A stretch of 41,147 nt of DNA from contig JABZIV010000016.1 of the NCBI GenBank assembly GCA_015258095.1, positions 1 to 41,147 of the forward strand, written 5' to 3'. Source of the stretch: Lachnospiraceae bacterium (GTDB lineage: Bacteria > Bacillota > Clostridia > Lachnospirales > Lachnospiraceae). Of this stretch, positions 25,705 to 34,537 are shown piece after piece. Position numbers and translations under genes: made by a program. The first letter of the stretch is position 1, and each line of letters begins with the position of its first letter. Below the pieces are notes generated by a model that saw only the letters and a program-made list of their open reading frames with translations, was not told where the DNA came from and ran no database searches.

Positions 25705-25759
25705 GCTGAAAATCCGGGGGGTAGAGTGAAGCAAAAGTGCAGGGCAAAAGCGGTCGCTC

Positions 25760-26854
25760 TTACAAGGCGTTCCAGACTTCCTCTCCCATCTCCGTGCAGG
25801 AAAGAAGAGAAACGCCCTCTGTCTTTTCTTTCGGAAAAATGTCTTTCGTACGCGCTCCTTTTTTCAGGACCTTCTCGACAGCCCGTTCTATTCGCTCTGC
25901 GGCCTGCTTTTCATGCAGGGAAAAACGAAGGAGCATCGCGGCGGACAAAATGGTGGCAAGCGGATTGGCAAGATTCTTCCCTGCAATGTCCGGAGCGGAA
26001 CCGCCGCTCGGTTCGTACAAACCGAAATCATTCTCTCCCAAAGAAGCGGAAGGCAGCATGCCGAGAGACCCCGAAATCTCCGCCATCTCATCGGAAAGTA
26101 TATCTCCGAACATATTCTCGGTCGCAATCACGGAAAACTTTCCGGGATTCCTTACAAGTTGCATCGCCATAGAATCCACCAGAACGTGCGATAAGGAAAC
26201 GCCCTCTTCTTTTTCCCCTTCTTCCGTAAAGATTTTTCGCCATAAACGGGAACTTTCCAGGACATTTGCCTTATCTACCGAGGTTAGCGCTCCCCCTCTT
26301 GCTCTTGCGAGGGAAAAGGCAATCTTTGCGATACGGCGAATCTCATGCGCACGGTAGATCAGCTCATCTCTTGCCACTTCCTCGCCTTCCTCTATTCGAA
26401 GAGATTTTTCTCCAAAATACAGTCCTCCGGTTAATTCCCGAATCATGAGGACATCGAAGCCGTCCTTTAGAATCTCTTCCTTCAAGGGAGATGCGGAAGC
26501 AAGTTCCGGATACAACTTTGCCGGACGAAGATTGCAAAACAAGCCAAGTTCCTTCCGAAGACGAAGCAGTCCCGCTTCGGGCCGTTTTTCTACAGGAAGA
26601 CGGTACCAGGGAGAAACGCCGACCTGTCCGCCTATACTGCCCATCAGGACAGCCCTGCTTTCCTTACAACTTCGAATCGTCTCCTCCGGGAGAGGTTCCC
26701 CCGTTTCATCGATGGCCGCCCCGCCAAAAAGTGCCTCATGAAAATGAATCGTGAAGCCCTCCAGCTCGGAAACTCTCTCCAACACTTTTACCGCTTCCCG
26801 TACAATCTCCGGTCCGATTCCATCCCCGGAAAGTACCGTTATCCTGTATTGCAT
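25760..26854 (-). CDS. leuB: 3-isopropylmalate dehydrogenase
   Basis: NAD-dependent beta-decarboxylating dehydrogenase of leucine synthesis (3-isopropylmalate to 2-oxoisocaproate). The 364 residues begin MQYRITVLSGDGIGPEIVRE and include the substrate region LLRLRKELGLFCNLRPAKLY, RELTGGLYFG, the catalytic Lys segment SVDKANVLESSRLW, the metal-binding FGDILSDEMAEISGSLGMLP and the NAD-site Gly-rich GGSAPDIAGKNLANP. These favour LeuB over isocitrate or tartrate dehydrogenases. No leuA or leuCD lies nearby, so it is an isolated pathway gene between ftsH and uvrB. Confidence 0.92.
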   Translation of the reverse strand: MQYRITVLSGDGIGPEIVREAVKVLERVSELEGFTIHFHEALFGGAAIDETGEPLPEETIRSCKESRAVLMGSIGGQVGVSPWYRLPVEKRPEAGLLRLRKELGLFCNLRPAKLYPELASASPLKEEILKDGFDVLMIRELTGGLYFGEKSLRIEEGEEVARDELIYRAHEIRRIAKIAFSLARARGGALTSVDKANVLESSRLWRKIFTEEGEKEEGVSLSHVLVDSMAMQLVRNPGKFSVIATENMFGDILSDEMAEISGSLGMLPSASLGENDFGLYEPSGGSAPDIAGKNLANPLATILSAAMLLRFSLHEKQAAERIERAVEKVLKKGARTKDIFPKEKTEGVSLLSCTEMGEEVWNAL

Positions 26855-26966
26855 CCTTTACTGCTCCTTTCTCCGTTTATAAACATCATGCGCCTGTTTC
26901 TAGCTCTTTTCCCTCTTTCCGCTTCGTTTATTTTACAGGAGTTTTATTTTTTTTCGTATGCTTTTT

Positions 26967-26975
26967 TGCTATACT
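26967..26975 (+). promoter_or_regulatory. Extended -10 promoter of uvrB
   Basis: TGCTATACT, an extended -10 element, 26 bp before the uvrB ATG. The -35 region is a run of T and gives only weak support. I saw no clear LexA box. Confidence 0.55.
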
Positions 26976-27001
26976 AGCCATGCATTTAGAGGAGGACGAA
27001 A

Positions 27002-28981
27002 ATGGATTTCAAACTGCATTCAGATTATGCCCCCACCGGGGATCAACCGCAGGCAATAGCAAAGTTGGTAGAAGGCCTAAGAGAAGGAAACCAGTTTGAA
27101 ACCCTTCTTGGCGTTACCGGCTCCGGAAAAACCTTTACCATGGCAAATGTAATCGAGAAAATACAGAAACCGACTCTCATCATCTCGCATAACAAGACCC
27201 TTGCCGCACAGTTATACTCGGAGATGAAAGAATTTTTCCCGGAAAATGCGGTGGAGTACTTTGTATCTTACTATGACTACTACCAGCCGGAGGCATACGT
27301 TCCGAGCACCGATACCTATATCGAGAAGGATTCCGATATCAATGATGAAATCGATAAACTGCGAAGTTCCGCGATGGCTGCTCTTTCCGAGCGAAAAGAT
27401 GTCATCGTAGTGGCTTCCGTATCCTGTATCTACGGCTTAGGTGCACCGACGGAATACCTCAATATGGCTATTTCTCTTCGTCCCGGGCAGACCCGCGATC
27501 GGGATGCGCTCCTTCGCAATCTCATCGAAATTCAGTACAGTCGAAACGATTGCGACTTTCGACGGGGCTGTTTTCGTGTCAAAGGAGATACGGTAGATAT
27601 CTTCCCCGCTTCCGAAGGAGAGCAGGCTGTGCGTGTCATCTTCTTCGGGGATGAAATCGAGGAAATTCAGCTGATTGATGTCCTTAGCGGAAAAGCGACC
27701 AAGAAGCTGGAGCACTGCATGATCTTCCCGGCAAGCCCTTATGTCATTCCCATGGATAAGCTGCGTCTCGCCTGCAAGAATATTCTTGCCGAACTCGATG
27801 AGCGCGTGCAGTACTTCAAAGAAGAAGAAAAATATCTCGAAGCCCAGAGAATTGCGGAAAGAACGAACTTTGATGTAGAGATGATTCGGGAGACGGGGGT
27901 CTGTTCCGGTATCGAGAACTATACGAGGCATCTGAATTTTGCAAAACCCGGAGAGCCTCCTTATACCCTGATTGACTATTTTCCCGAAGATTTCCTGATT
28001 ATCGTTGATGAGAGTCACATCAGCCTTCCGCAGATTCGGGGAATGTATAACGGAAACCTCTCGAGAAAAAACAGTCTTGTCGATTACGGCTTCCGTCTTC
28101 CTTCCGCTTTGGACAACCGTCCTTTAAACTTTTCGGAATTCGAATCCAAAATCAACCAGATGCTCTTTGTCTCCGCCACTCCCGGCGAATACGAAAAAGA
28201 GCACGAACTTCTCCGTGCAGAGCAGATTATCCGGCCTACCGGCCTCTTGGACCCGGAAATTGAAGTACGTCCCACAAAGGGACAGATTGATGACCTGCTC
28301 TCGGAAATTCATAAAGAAACAGAAAAAAAGCACAAGATTCTGGTCACAACCCTGACCAAGAAGATGGCAGAGGATCTGACCAAATATCTGAAAGAAAATC
28401 AGGTGCGTGTAAAATACCTGCACTCCGATATCGATACCCTGGAACGTGCCGCTATTATTCGGGATATGCGTCTAGACAAGTTCGATGTCCTGGTCGGGAT
28501 CAACCTTTTAAGAGAGGGACTCGATATCCCGGAAATCACTCTTGTTGCGATTCTGGATGCGGACAAAGAGGGATTTCTTCGTTCAGAAACCTCCCTGATT
28601 CAGACCGTCGGACGCGCCGCGAGAAACGCGGAAGGGCATGTCATCATGTATGCTGATACCATGACCGATTCCATGGAACGCACGATTTCAGAAACCGATC
28701 GAAGACGCAAACTGCAAATGGAATATAACAAAGAACACGGCATCACACCGACCACCATCAAAAAAGCGGTACGTGATCTCATCGCCATTTCTAAAGCGTT
28801 GGATGACGGGGAAAAAGGAGTCGAGAAAGACATCGAATCCATGTCGTTTAAAGAAATCGAGAAGCTCATTCGGGAACTCAGCAAAAAGATGCGCGCTTAT
28901 GCTGCCGAACTGAACTTTGAAGATGCGGCAAAATGCAGGGATAAAATTGCGGAACTTCGCGAAGCTATGAATAAATCCTAA
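27002..28981 (+). CDS. uvrB: UvrB, excinuclease ABC subunit B
   Basis: Damage-verifying helicase-like subunit of nucleotide excision repair; it takes damaged DNA from UvrA and recruits UvrC. The 659 residues show Walker A GVTGSGKT (about 38-45), the beta-hairpin region YYDYYQPEAYVPSTDTYIEK with its aromatic residues, helicase motifs (IVDESHISLPQ, LVGINLLREGLDIPE, QTVGRAARN) and the C-terminal UVR motif (ELNFEDAAKCRDKIAELREA) that binds UvrC. AGAGGAGG lies 8 nt before the ATG. uvrA does not follow; the convergent RpiR gene does. Confidence 0.97.
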   Translation: MDFKLHSDYAPTGDQPQAIAKLVEGLREGNQFETLLGVTGSGKTFTMANVIEKIQKPTLIISHNKTLAAQLYSEMKEFFPENAVEYFVSYYDYYQPEAYVPSTDTYIEKDSDINDEIDKLRSSAMAALSERKDVIVVASVSCIYGLGAPTEYLNMAISLRPGQTRDRDALLRNLIEIQYSRNDCDFRRGCFRVKGDTVDIFPASEGEQAVRVIFFGDEIEEIQLIDVLSGKATKKLEHCMIFPASPYVIPMDKLRLACKNILAELDERVQYFKEEEKYLEAQRIAERTNFDVEMIRETGVCSGIENYTRHLNFAKPGEPPYTLIDYFPEDFLIIVDESHISLPQIRGMYNGNLSRKNSLVDYGFRLPSALDNRPLNFSEFESKINQMLFVSATPGEYEKEHELLRAEQIIRPTGLLDPEIEVRPTKGQIDDLLSEIHKETEKKHKILVTTLTKKMAEDLTKYLKENQVRVKYLHSDIDTLERAAIIRDMRLDKFDVLVGINLLREGLDIPEITLVAILDADKEGFLRSETSLIQTVGRAARNAEGHVIMYADTMTDSMERTISETDRRRKLQMEYNKEHGITPTTIKKAVRDLIAISKALDDGEKGVEKDIESMSFKEIEKLIRELSKKMRAYAAELNFEDAAKCRDKIAELREAMNKS

Positions 28982-29055
28982 TTGCGGGGCTCCGCGAAGC
29001 AAGAGTCAACTCCGGCTTCGGAGCCTCGGAAAGAATGCACAAATCCTAATTGCGG
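28973..29055. repeat. 15-bp direct repeat containing the uvrB and RpiR-gene stop codons
   Basis: AAATCCTAATTGCGG occurs at 28973-28987 and 29041-29055, each preceded by ATGNNN. The first copy holds the uvrB TAA; the second holds the RpiR-gene TAG on the other strand. The 53 bp between them can fold (GGCTCCG at about 28987-28993 with CGGAGCC near 29019-29025, and CTCCG-GCTT-CGGAG), but without a T tract. Confidence 0.8.
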
Positions 29056-29897
29056 TCGGATATGGCGAGGCTTGTCTTCTCCAAAATCTGACTGCATTTT
29101 TCAAAATGTCTTCTGTAATACTCCGTATACATGATGTCCACAAGGAAAAGCTGGCTGATTTCCGCAGAAGTTGAACCTTTTTGCAGAGAACCGACATTTG
29201 CTCCGCAGAGCAAGAGAATATCGGTAAATTCGGTGAGCGCCGACTTCTGGAATCGCGTGACCGAAATGACCGTTGCTCCGCTGTCCTTTGCAAGCTTCGC
29301 AATCTCCACAATGTCCCGTGTGGCCCCGGAATACGAGAAAATCACGGCTACATCTTCCTTCTCCATGGTCGCCGCACTCATCAACTGCTGGCTAACCATC
29401 TCCGAGCAATACACCTTCGGCTCAATCCGATGGAACTTGTTCATCGCTTTCATGGCAGTAAGCATCGATGCGCCTACTCCAAAAAATAAAATACGCCGTG
29501 CTTTCGACAGGGCATCCATGGCAAGACTCACCTTGGAAAGCTCGAGGAGGGAATAACTCTCCTGGATGGACGAAATCGTCTCATTCAGCACTTTATCCGC
29601 AAGATCTTTGAGATTGTCCTCTAAGCTTACCGCTTCATGACTCTCCTCCGCCTCCTTATCCGATCCTCGCATGGAGAGGGAAAGCGTCATCTTAAAATCC
29701 TGATATCCCTTCAGATTCATCGTTTTACAGAAACGAAAAACAGAGGTATCTCCAACCCGACAAGTCTCCGCCAAATCGGAAATCGACATAAACAGCACTT
29801 CGCTCGGGTTTTGTAAAATAAAGTCGGCTACTCTCTTCTCTGCCTTAGTGAATTGATTGTAGGAAGAACGAATCCTGGTCAAAAAGTCTTCTTGCAT
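29046..29897 (-). CDS. MurR/RpiR family sugar-phosphate-responsive regulator
   Basis: A 283-residue protein. The N-terminal HTH_6 domain (about 1-75) includes YNQFTKAEKRVADFILQNPS and MSISDLAETCRVGDTSVFRF. The C-terminal SIS domain (about 120-260) includes ARRILFFGVGASMLTAMKAM and DVAVIFSYSGATRDIVEIAK, with the Ser/Gly sugar-phosphate-binding residues. Such proteins switch sugar genes on sensing a phosphosugar. The sugar ABC-ROK locus about 6.6 kb away is a likely target. The ATG at 29897 has GAGGG 7 nt upstream; longer in-frame starts lie before the promoter at 29944-29972 and are rejected. Confidence 0.88.
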   Translation of the reverse strand: MQEDFLTRIRSSYNQFTKAEKRVADFILQNPSEVLFMSISDLAETCRVGDTSVFRFCKTMNLKGYQDFKMTLSLSMRGSDKEAEESHEAVSLEDNLKDLADKVLNETISSIQESYSLLELSKVSLAMDALSKARRILFFGVGASMLTAMKAMNKFHRIEPKVYCSEMVSQQLMSAATMEKEDVAVIFSYSGATRDIVEIAKLAKDSGATVISVTRFQKSALTEFTDILLLCGANVGSLQKGSTSAEISQLFLVDIMYTEYYRRHFEKCSQILEKTSLAISDRN

Positions 29898-29943
29898 AAT
29901 ACACCCTCTGTTTTCAATTTTTAGAAAGAATTTTTCTTTTTTC

Positions 29944-29972
29944 ATTATAGCAAAAAGAAAAATATTTTTGAA
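29944..29972 (-). promoter_or_regulatory. Promoter of the RpiR-family regulator gene
   Basis: On the minus strand: TTCAAA (29972-29967), a 17-bp spacer and extended -10 TGCTATAAT (29952-29944), about 47 bp before the ATG. Confidence 0.7.
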
Positions 29973-30073
29973 TATCGAAATTTTCAAATCCTAAAATTTT
30001 CTTCAAGATTGTGAAATAAGAATTAAGAAATAATATTTATGCTTAATATATCATCTAATTCGTCGATAATATA

Positions 30074-30103
30074 TTGCGTATTTAATAATTTAAGTACTAT
30101 ACT
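30074..30103 (+). promoter_or_regulatory. Possible promoter of a short untranslated transcript
   Basis: TTGCGT (30074-30079), an 18-bp spacer and TATACT (30098-30103). About 95 bp downstream is an intrinsic terminator, so a transcript of roughly 115 nt is predicted. Confidence 0.4.
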
Positions 30104-30196
30104 TTTGTTTGGAGAAGAAGAAGTTTTTTGTACATTTTAATCAGAATAAACAGGAATTCTGCACTTTGTGCAAGATTCCGTGTGGAACAATCGGGT

Positions 30197-30223
30197 CTGC
30201 TTTTCTAAAAAGCGGGTTTTTTT
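30197..30223 (+). terminator. Terminator of the predicted short transcript
   Basis: An 8-bp stem (30197-30204 with 30208-30215, one T-G wobble), 3-nt loop, then GTTTTTTT. No plus-strand gene lies just upstream; uvrB ends 1.2 kb away with a minus-strand gene between. Confidence 0.6.
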
Positions 30224-30336
30224 GTGATTCTTATTTTTCTTAAAAAGACAATCAATCTATTCTTTTCCTCCATCAGAAGACGAGATGGATCATCGCTCCG
30301 CAAAGCGGCAAAAAAGAGCAAAAATTACTAAGTTTT

Positions 30337-30365
30337 TTGACATAAATCTTAACGGTTACAATAAC
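30337..30365 (+). promoter_or_regulatory. Possible promoter of the CAP-domain gene
   Basis: A perfect TTGACA (30337-30342) with AATAAC at 17 bp (30360-30365). TACAAT overlaps at 14 bp. The leader would be about 120 nt and holds the palindrome near 30379-30389. Confidence 0.4.
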
Positions 30366-30491
30366 TCGCTTAATTTTTCTTATCATAAGACTTAATTATT
30401 ATCACATTTGTTTTACATTTTATTTATTTCGCTTCTTTTCGCTTGCTTTACGCACAATACTTGAATTACGATGCAAAAAAGGAGAAGAAGC

Positions 30492-31295
30492 ATGAAGCAA
30501 ATAAACATACAGAATATGGCAGGGAAGCCACAAAGAAAAACAAACCCTTTTGAAGAAGAAAAACCTAGTTTATCAGCAGAAAGAAAAGCGGGACGGAGGC
30601 TCCTTCCAGGAATCCTACTTTCCCTTGGGCTCTTCACCCTGCTTTCCGGCACAGAGGTTTTGGCCAGAAGCTGGATAAAAGACCCGGGGAAAAATGCCTG
30701 GTGGTATGATACGGGTAATGGAAATTACCATCGTTCCTCTTGGCAATGGATAGACGACGACCGGGACGGTTATGCCGAGTGCTACCGTTTTGATAATCAG
30801 GGATGGATGCTGGAAAACACCGTAACACCAGACGGTTACACGGTTAACCAGAATGGCGCATGGACTGTAAACGGAGTCGTACAAACCAGAAGAATGGCGA
30901 AAAACACTGCTGCGTCTTCCTCCGCCTATCCGAAAGACGCTTATGAAAACGAAGTCTTAAACCGCATCAATCAGTATCGTGCCGGCAGAGGGCTCCGTCC
31001 TTGCAGAGAAAATGAAGTTCTTGATAATTTTGCCGAAAAGAGAGCAAGAGAATGTGCGATACTCTTCTCGCACACCAGACCGCAGGGCGGAACCATCCTC
31101 TCCGAATCGCAGGTTTGCGGAGAAATCCTGGCTTGCAATCTGCGTACACCCGAGTCCGCAGTCTCCGCCTGGAGAAAGAGTCCGAAGCATAATAGAGTGA
31201 TGCTCCGGCAGGACTTTGTCAGTTTCGGAACAGGACACTACACTGACCCGAGCGGAAACGAATACAGTGTTGTTCTTTTCAGCTTCTATAACTAA
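30492..31295 (+). CDS. Secreted CAP (SCP/PR-1-like) domain protein with wall-binding repeats
   Basis: A 267-residue protein. A long charged N-terminal region and a hydrophobic segment (about 38-57, LLPGILLSLGLFTLLSG) act as signal peptide, cleaved probably near VLA. Residues 60-135 hold CW-type aromatic repeats (WIKDPGKNAWWYDTGNGNYH, FDNQGWMLENTV). Residues 147-267 are a CAP domain with LNRINQYRAGRGL, FSHTRPQGG (His194), CGEILA (Glu211) and WRKSPKHNRVML (His233). Bacterial CAP proteins are surface or secreted, with uncertain activity. The ATG at 30492 has AAGGAGA 7 nt upstream. The terminator at 31341-31378 ends the unit. Confidence 0.85.
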   Translation: MKQINIQNMAGKPQRKTNPFEEEKPSLSAERKAGRRLLPGILLSLGLFTLLSGTEVLARSWIKDPGKNAWWYDTGNGNYHRSSWQWIDDDRDGYAECYRFDNQGWMLENTVTPDGYTVNQNGAWTVNGVVQTRRMAKNTAASSSAYPKDAYENEVLNRINQYRAGRGLRPCRENEVLDNFAEKRARECAILFSHTRPQGGTILSESQVCGEILACNLRTPESAVSAWRKSPKHNRVMLRQDFVSFGTGHYTDPSGNEYSVVLFSFYN

Positions 31296-31340
31296 AGCTG
31301 TTGCCCAAGCAATCTAAACTATTTTTTCAGGATGAAGATA

Positions 31341-31378
31341 AGAGGCATCGTACCCGTTCCGTACGATGCCTCTTTTTG
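31341..31378 (+). terminator. Terminator of the CAP-domain gene
   Basis: A perfect 13-bp stem (31341-31353 with 31361-31373), a 7-nt loop, then TTTTTG. It also faces the 3' end of the convergent TIR gene, but its T tract is weak on that strand. Confidence 0.85.
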
Positions 31379-31474
31379 TATCTTATCTTCTTGTATCTTT
31401 TCTTCTTGTGCCTTTTCCTGTCTTTTCCTTATTATATTCTATCCTTCTTCATTTCCGAGCCGTTCGCCACCTTT

Positions 31475-34400
31475 TTAACTTGTGATTCCAATCTCTTCTT
31501 TCTCCTCCGCCGTAAGCGTTCTTCCCGAAAGCATCTCCGCCACCGCTCTCTTCACTTCCTCTTTACTTAAGATGCGATAAACTCCGGCACCGAAAGAATC
31601 CTTACTGTCTTTGTCTTTATAGTCCATCGGATAGAAATTCTGATCCACTATGAGCGTTTCTCCATCCGAGGAAAGCTGTCCGTTTATATCATAACGACTG
31701 ACAGAAGGACTCAGCACAAACTTACATTTTCCCGTTGTACAATCAATCAGATATACCTTCCGCTCCGTATCATTATTCCGAATGAGGAGCAGCAGATTTT
31801 TCTTTTCATTATAAAAATTTCTATCGTCAAACGAAACCGGCGTTTCCGCACAAACTTCATCGAGGGCGATAATTTCTGTTCCGTTCACACTACTGTAGCG
31901 GAAGAGGGAATTGTTCAATATGCCTTTCAGGAGGATTTCCCCTCCCTCGTGGGAGAGCCATACTCCCTCACCCTGCACGTCTGCCAGTTTCTTCTTGCTT
32001 TCCAAATCATACAAGTTCACAATCCCCGCATAGCGATTCACGGCAAGAATCTTCTCGTCGGAAGAGAGCAAAATACTCTCCGCACCATCCTTTATAGCGG
32101 GATAAGCGGCTTTCTCCGATAAGTCCCCGGTATTGTAAACCTTTACCCCTTCTTTCTCGTCCTGTAGATAGAGGGATTTCCCGTCCTCTGAAAAACGAAG
32201 ATTCGGAGAGGCAGACTGCAAATCCAGTTCCTGCTTTTCTTCTTTCTCCGTGTCATACAGAAGGAGGACGGGAAGGCCACTCCCTGCCTTCTGCCACACG
32301 GAGGCATAGTATCTTCCGTCATTTGAAATAATGTGATTCTTTGTGCTCTTCATCAGACCGAAGCGGAAATTCGGATCCACCTCCATCTTTTTAACGGTCT
32401 TTCCCTGATCGGATGTAAGAAGAAAATTGCTTCCGTCAAAAAGCACCATCTTGGAACCGTCGTCCGAACTCGTAATAACGCGGGCATCCAAGGGTGTTTC
32501 CGCAACACGGGACTGCATATCGAGAATTTTAATCGTCTGTCCGTCATGGGAATTGGCCAGAAGCTTCGTTCCGTCTTGCAGAAAATAAAATTCCGAAGGC
32601 ATTGTTCCTCCGTAATCCAATTTTTCTTCTACAATCTTTTTATCTTTCCAGACAGAGTACTTTCCGCTCTCCCCGAAGCCGACAAGCGTATTCTGCTCCG
32701 CATTGTAGGAAAAATATTTCATGCCAAGTTCCGGAAAATAAATCTCATCCGTGATTTCCCCGCTCTCTCCGTCAATCAAAAAAACCTTTGAATAGGACTG
32801 CAAGGCAATCTTCTTTCCATCGGCACTTTGCTGGAACGGCAGACGGGAATTTGTGTTCATATTGATATCCTTATCAACAGAAAATACGATACTTCCATCC
32901 TCCAGAGACCTCTTCTTTATTCCGTAGTCCGTCACAAGAAGAATCCCTTTCTGATCTTCCGAATACACGGCTGCCCGATAGGAAAGGGGATATTCTTTCT
33001 GGTCCATACTTTCCGTCTCTTCCGCAATACTTTCTATAATACTGCCATCCTTTAAGCTTCTTCTCGTCAGTTTATTTTCCGAATCCGACCCGAGGAGAAC
33101 CAGCACTTCCGTTCCGTCTTTCTTAAAGCTGGCATATTTTACCGTATCTGCGATTTTAAAGCTGCTCTTCACCTTCCACGTTGCCGTATCATAAACATAG
33201 AAATCGGCTGTGGTACTCGTGAACGTAAGATAGAACAGCATGGAGCCGTCATCGGAAAAGCGCAGGAGCATGGGAGCTCCCGGAACAGAGAGCTGTCCTT
33301 TCTCCTCTCCGCTATGCACATCATAGAGGATGCAACGGTTATCAAAAGACGCCGTAGCCAGTATGGCATCATCCGGAGAGAACGACAGGAGTTTAACCTG
33401 TTGGCTGTGCCCCTTGAAAATCCGTATCACTTCTCCGTTCTCTACTTTCGCAATAGCCGCTTTATCATTGTCCAGCCCGTAAGCAAAGTATCGCTCATCA
33501 TGACTGAGTGCCATATACGTCATCTTATTTTTTGTAGCAATCGCAGTCAGAGGAGAAGAGCCGCTATGATAGACCGCATCATTCAGCAACGCTTCCTCCT
33601 CGGCATGCAGCTCTTCATACGAGGGCATCTTCTTCGTAATCGGTTTTATCGCATCTTCTGCAAGCAGCACGGACTGCAAGAAGTCTCCTCCCTTTGCAAT
33701 ATCCCCTGCTGTCTTCAAAAGAATCCGCGTGTTGGACTGTACCGCTTCCTGTCTTGCTTTCTCCGCTTTATGATACGCATTGGTCATGAAGAGTGCAAAA
33801 ATAAGAAAAACAAAGCCCGTCAAAAAAGAAATGCGCAGAATCAAGCGATTTCTTCTCTCCTTATCCCTCTGCTTTAAATCGCCAAAGTTACAGGAAAGAA
33901 TCGCCGCCATAATACGATACTTCTCTTCCTTCAGAAGCTGGAGAGATTCCTTTTTAAGCGCAGACAATTTTTCCCTGTCCTCTTTCTCGAGCACCTCATA
34001 TCCGGGAAAGTCTCTTTCCTTAACCGCCTTCGGGCGGAGGTCTGCGGCAAGCACATCTGAAAAATCCGCCTCCTTCGTACCTTGCTCTTCCTCCGGTTCA
34101 AAGCCTTTCCCCTCTCTCTTTAGCTGTTTTAAAGGAAGAGGAAAGGACTCTTTCGGCTCTCCTTCAATTAAGACCGGAATGATTCGACTATCCCCGTGCA
34201 GCCTTCGAAATGTTTCGATTTCCTTCACACACCAGTCGGAGAGTGCTGTCCTCTTCCCGCAAATTACAATCAGAAAGCGGCTCTCCTTCAGCGCTTCTTC
34301 AATGGAACTGCTTAAATCCCTTGCTGCAAGCTCTTCCCGATCGCGAAAAACACGATAGCTCGGTTTCTTCCCCTCTTTATAAAACTCCTTTGGCGGTGTG

Positions 34401-34507
34401 AAACGCTCAATCATGCGGTGTATTTCTTTTGCTATCGACTGATCCGGTTCCAGATGTCGGTAACTGATAAATGCATCATACTTATAAACCTTCTCGTTTT
34501 CGCCCAT
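31475..34507 (-). CDS. TIR domain - transmembrane - WD40-like beta-propeller protein
   Basis: A 1010-residue protein. A TIR domain (about 8-115) has YDAFISYRH, a YRVFRDREEL loop and LSDWCVKEIETF, where Glu96 sits at the catalytic-Glu position of NAD-cleaving TIR enzymes. A charged linker leads to one transmembrane helix (about 221-244, LILRISFLTGFVFLIFALF) preceded by RRNR, which places the TIR domain inside. Then comes a helical neck and about 650 residues of WD40-like repeats (GHSQQVKLLSFSPDDAILAT, VLLRF-type blades), ending with SGRTLTAEEKEEIGI, a tail motif common after WD40 repeats in signalling ATPases. The propeller would lie outside the membrane. The RyR-domain gene is 74 bp upstream in the same direction. 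It is likely a sensor-effector; the ligand and NADase activity are unproved. Confidence 0.85.
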   Translation of the reverse strand: MGENEKVYKYDAFISYRHLEPDQSIAKEIHRMIERFTPPKEFYKEGKKPSYRVFRDREELAARDLSSSIEEALKESRFLIVICGKRTALSDWCVKEIETFRRLHGDSRIIPVLIEGEPKESFPLPLKQLKREGKGFEPEEEQGTKEADFSDVLAADLRPKAVKERDFPGYEVLEKEDREKLSALKKESLQLLKEEKYRIMAAILSCNFGDLKQRDKERRNRLILRISFLTGFVFLIFALFMTNAYHKAEKARQEAVQSNTRILLKTAGDIAKGGDFLQSVLLAEDAIKPITKKMPSYEELHAEEEALLNDAVYHSGSSPLTAIATKNKMTYMALSHDERYFAYGLDNDKAAIAKVENGEVIRIFKGHSQQVKLLSFSPDDAILATASFDNRCILYDVHSGEEKGQLSVPGAPMLLRFSDDGSMLFYLTFTSTTADFYVYDTATWKVKSSFKIADTVKYASFKKDGTEVLVLLGSDSENKLTRRSLKDGSIIESIAEETESMDQKEYPLSYRAAVYSEDQKGILLVTDYGIKKRSLEDGSIVFSVDKDINMNTNSRLPFQQSADGKKIALQSYSKVFLIDGESGEITDEIYFPELGMKYFSYNAEQNTLVGFGESGKYSVWKDKKIVEEKLDYGGTMPSEFYFLQDGTKLLANSHDGQTIKILDMQSRVAETPLDARVITSSDDGSKMVLFDGSNFLLTSDQGKTVKKMEVDPNFRFGLMKSTKNHIISNDGRYYASVWQKAGSGLPVLLLYDTEKEEKQELDLQSASPNLRFSEDGKSLYLQDEKEGVKVYNTGDLSEKAAYPAIKDGAESILLSSDEKILAVNRYAGIVNLYDLESKKKLADVQGEGVWLSHEGGEILLKGILNNSLFRYSSVNGTEIIALDEVCAETPVSFDDRNFYNEKKNLLLLIRNNDTERKVYLIDCTTGKCKFVLSPSVSRYDINGQLSSDGETLIVDQNFYPMDYKDKDSKDSFGAGVYRILSKEEVKRAVAEMLSGRTLTAEEKEEIGITS

Positions 34508-34509
34508 TT

Positions 34510-34537
34510 CTACTCCTTGTCACGCTATCCTTGTCGC
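34510..34537 (-). repeat. Duplicated ribosome-site-like element in the TIR-gene leader
   Basis: On the minus strand GACAAGGATAG is followed after a few bases by GACAAGGAGTAG, the second being the ribosome site (AAGGAG, 5 nt before the ATG at 34507). Two further GACAA copies occur upstream in the 74-bp gap. Confidence 0.5.

Larger units (their letters stand above)
29898..30491. other. AT-rich 594-bp intergenic region between the RpiR and CAP genes
   Basis: No protein gene is supported here. It contains the RpiR-gene promoter (29944-29972), a promoter-like pair at 30074-30103, a folded stretch ending in a terminator at 30197-30223, a perfect inverted repeat CTTATCATAAG near 30379-30389, two small hairpins near 30271-30311, and a possible CAP-gene promoter at 30337-30365. 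A 26-codon frame from TTG 30128 to TAA 30208 is open but poorly supported. Confidence 0.6.

Noticed and set aside
29898..30491. Riboswitch or T-box in the long gap before the CAP gene
   Set aside because: No T-box, c-di-GMP, SAM or glycine-type core could be recognised; only simple hairpins are visible.
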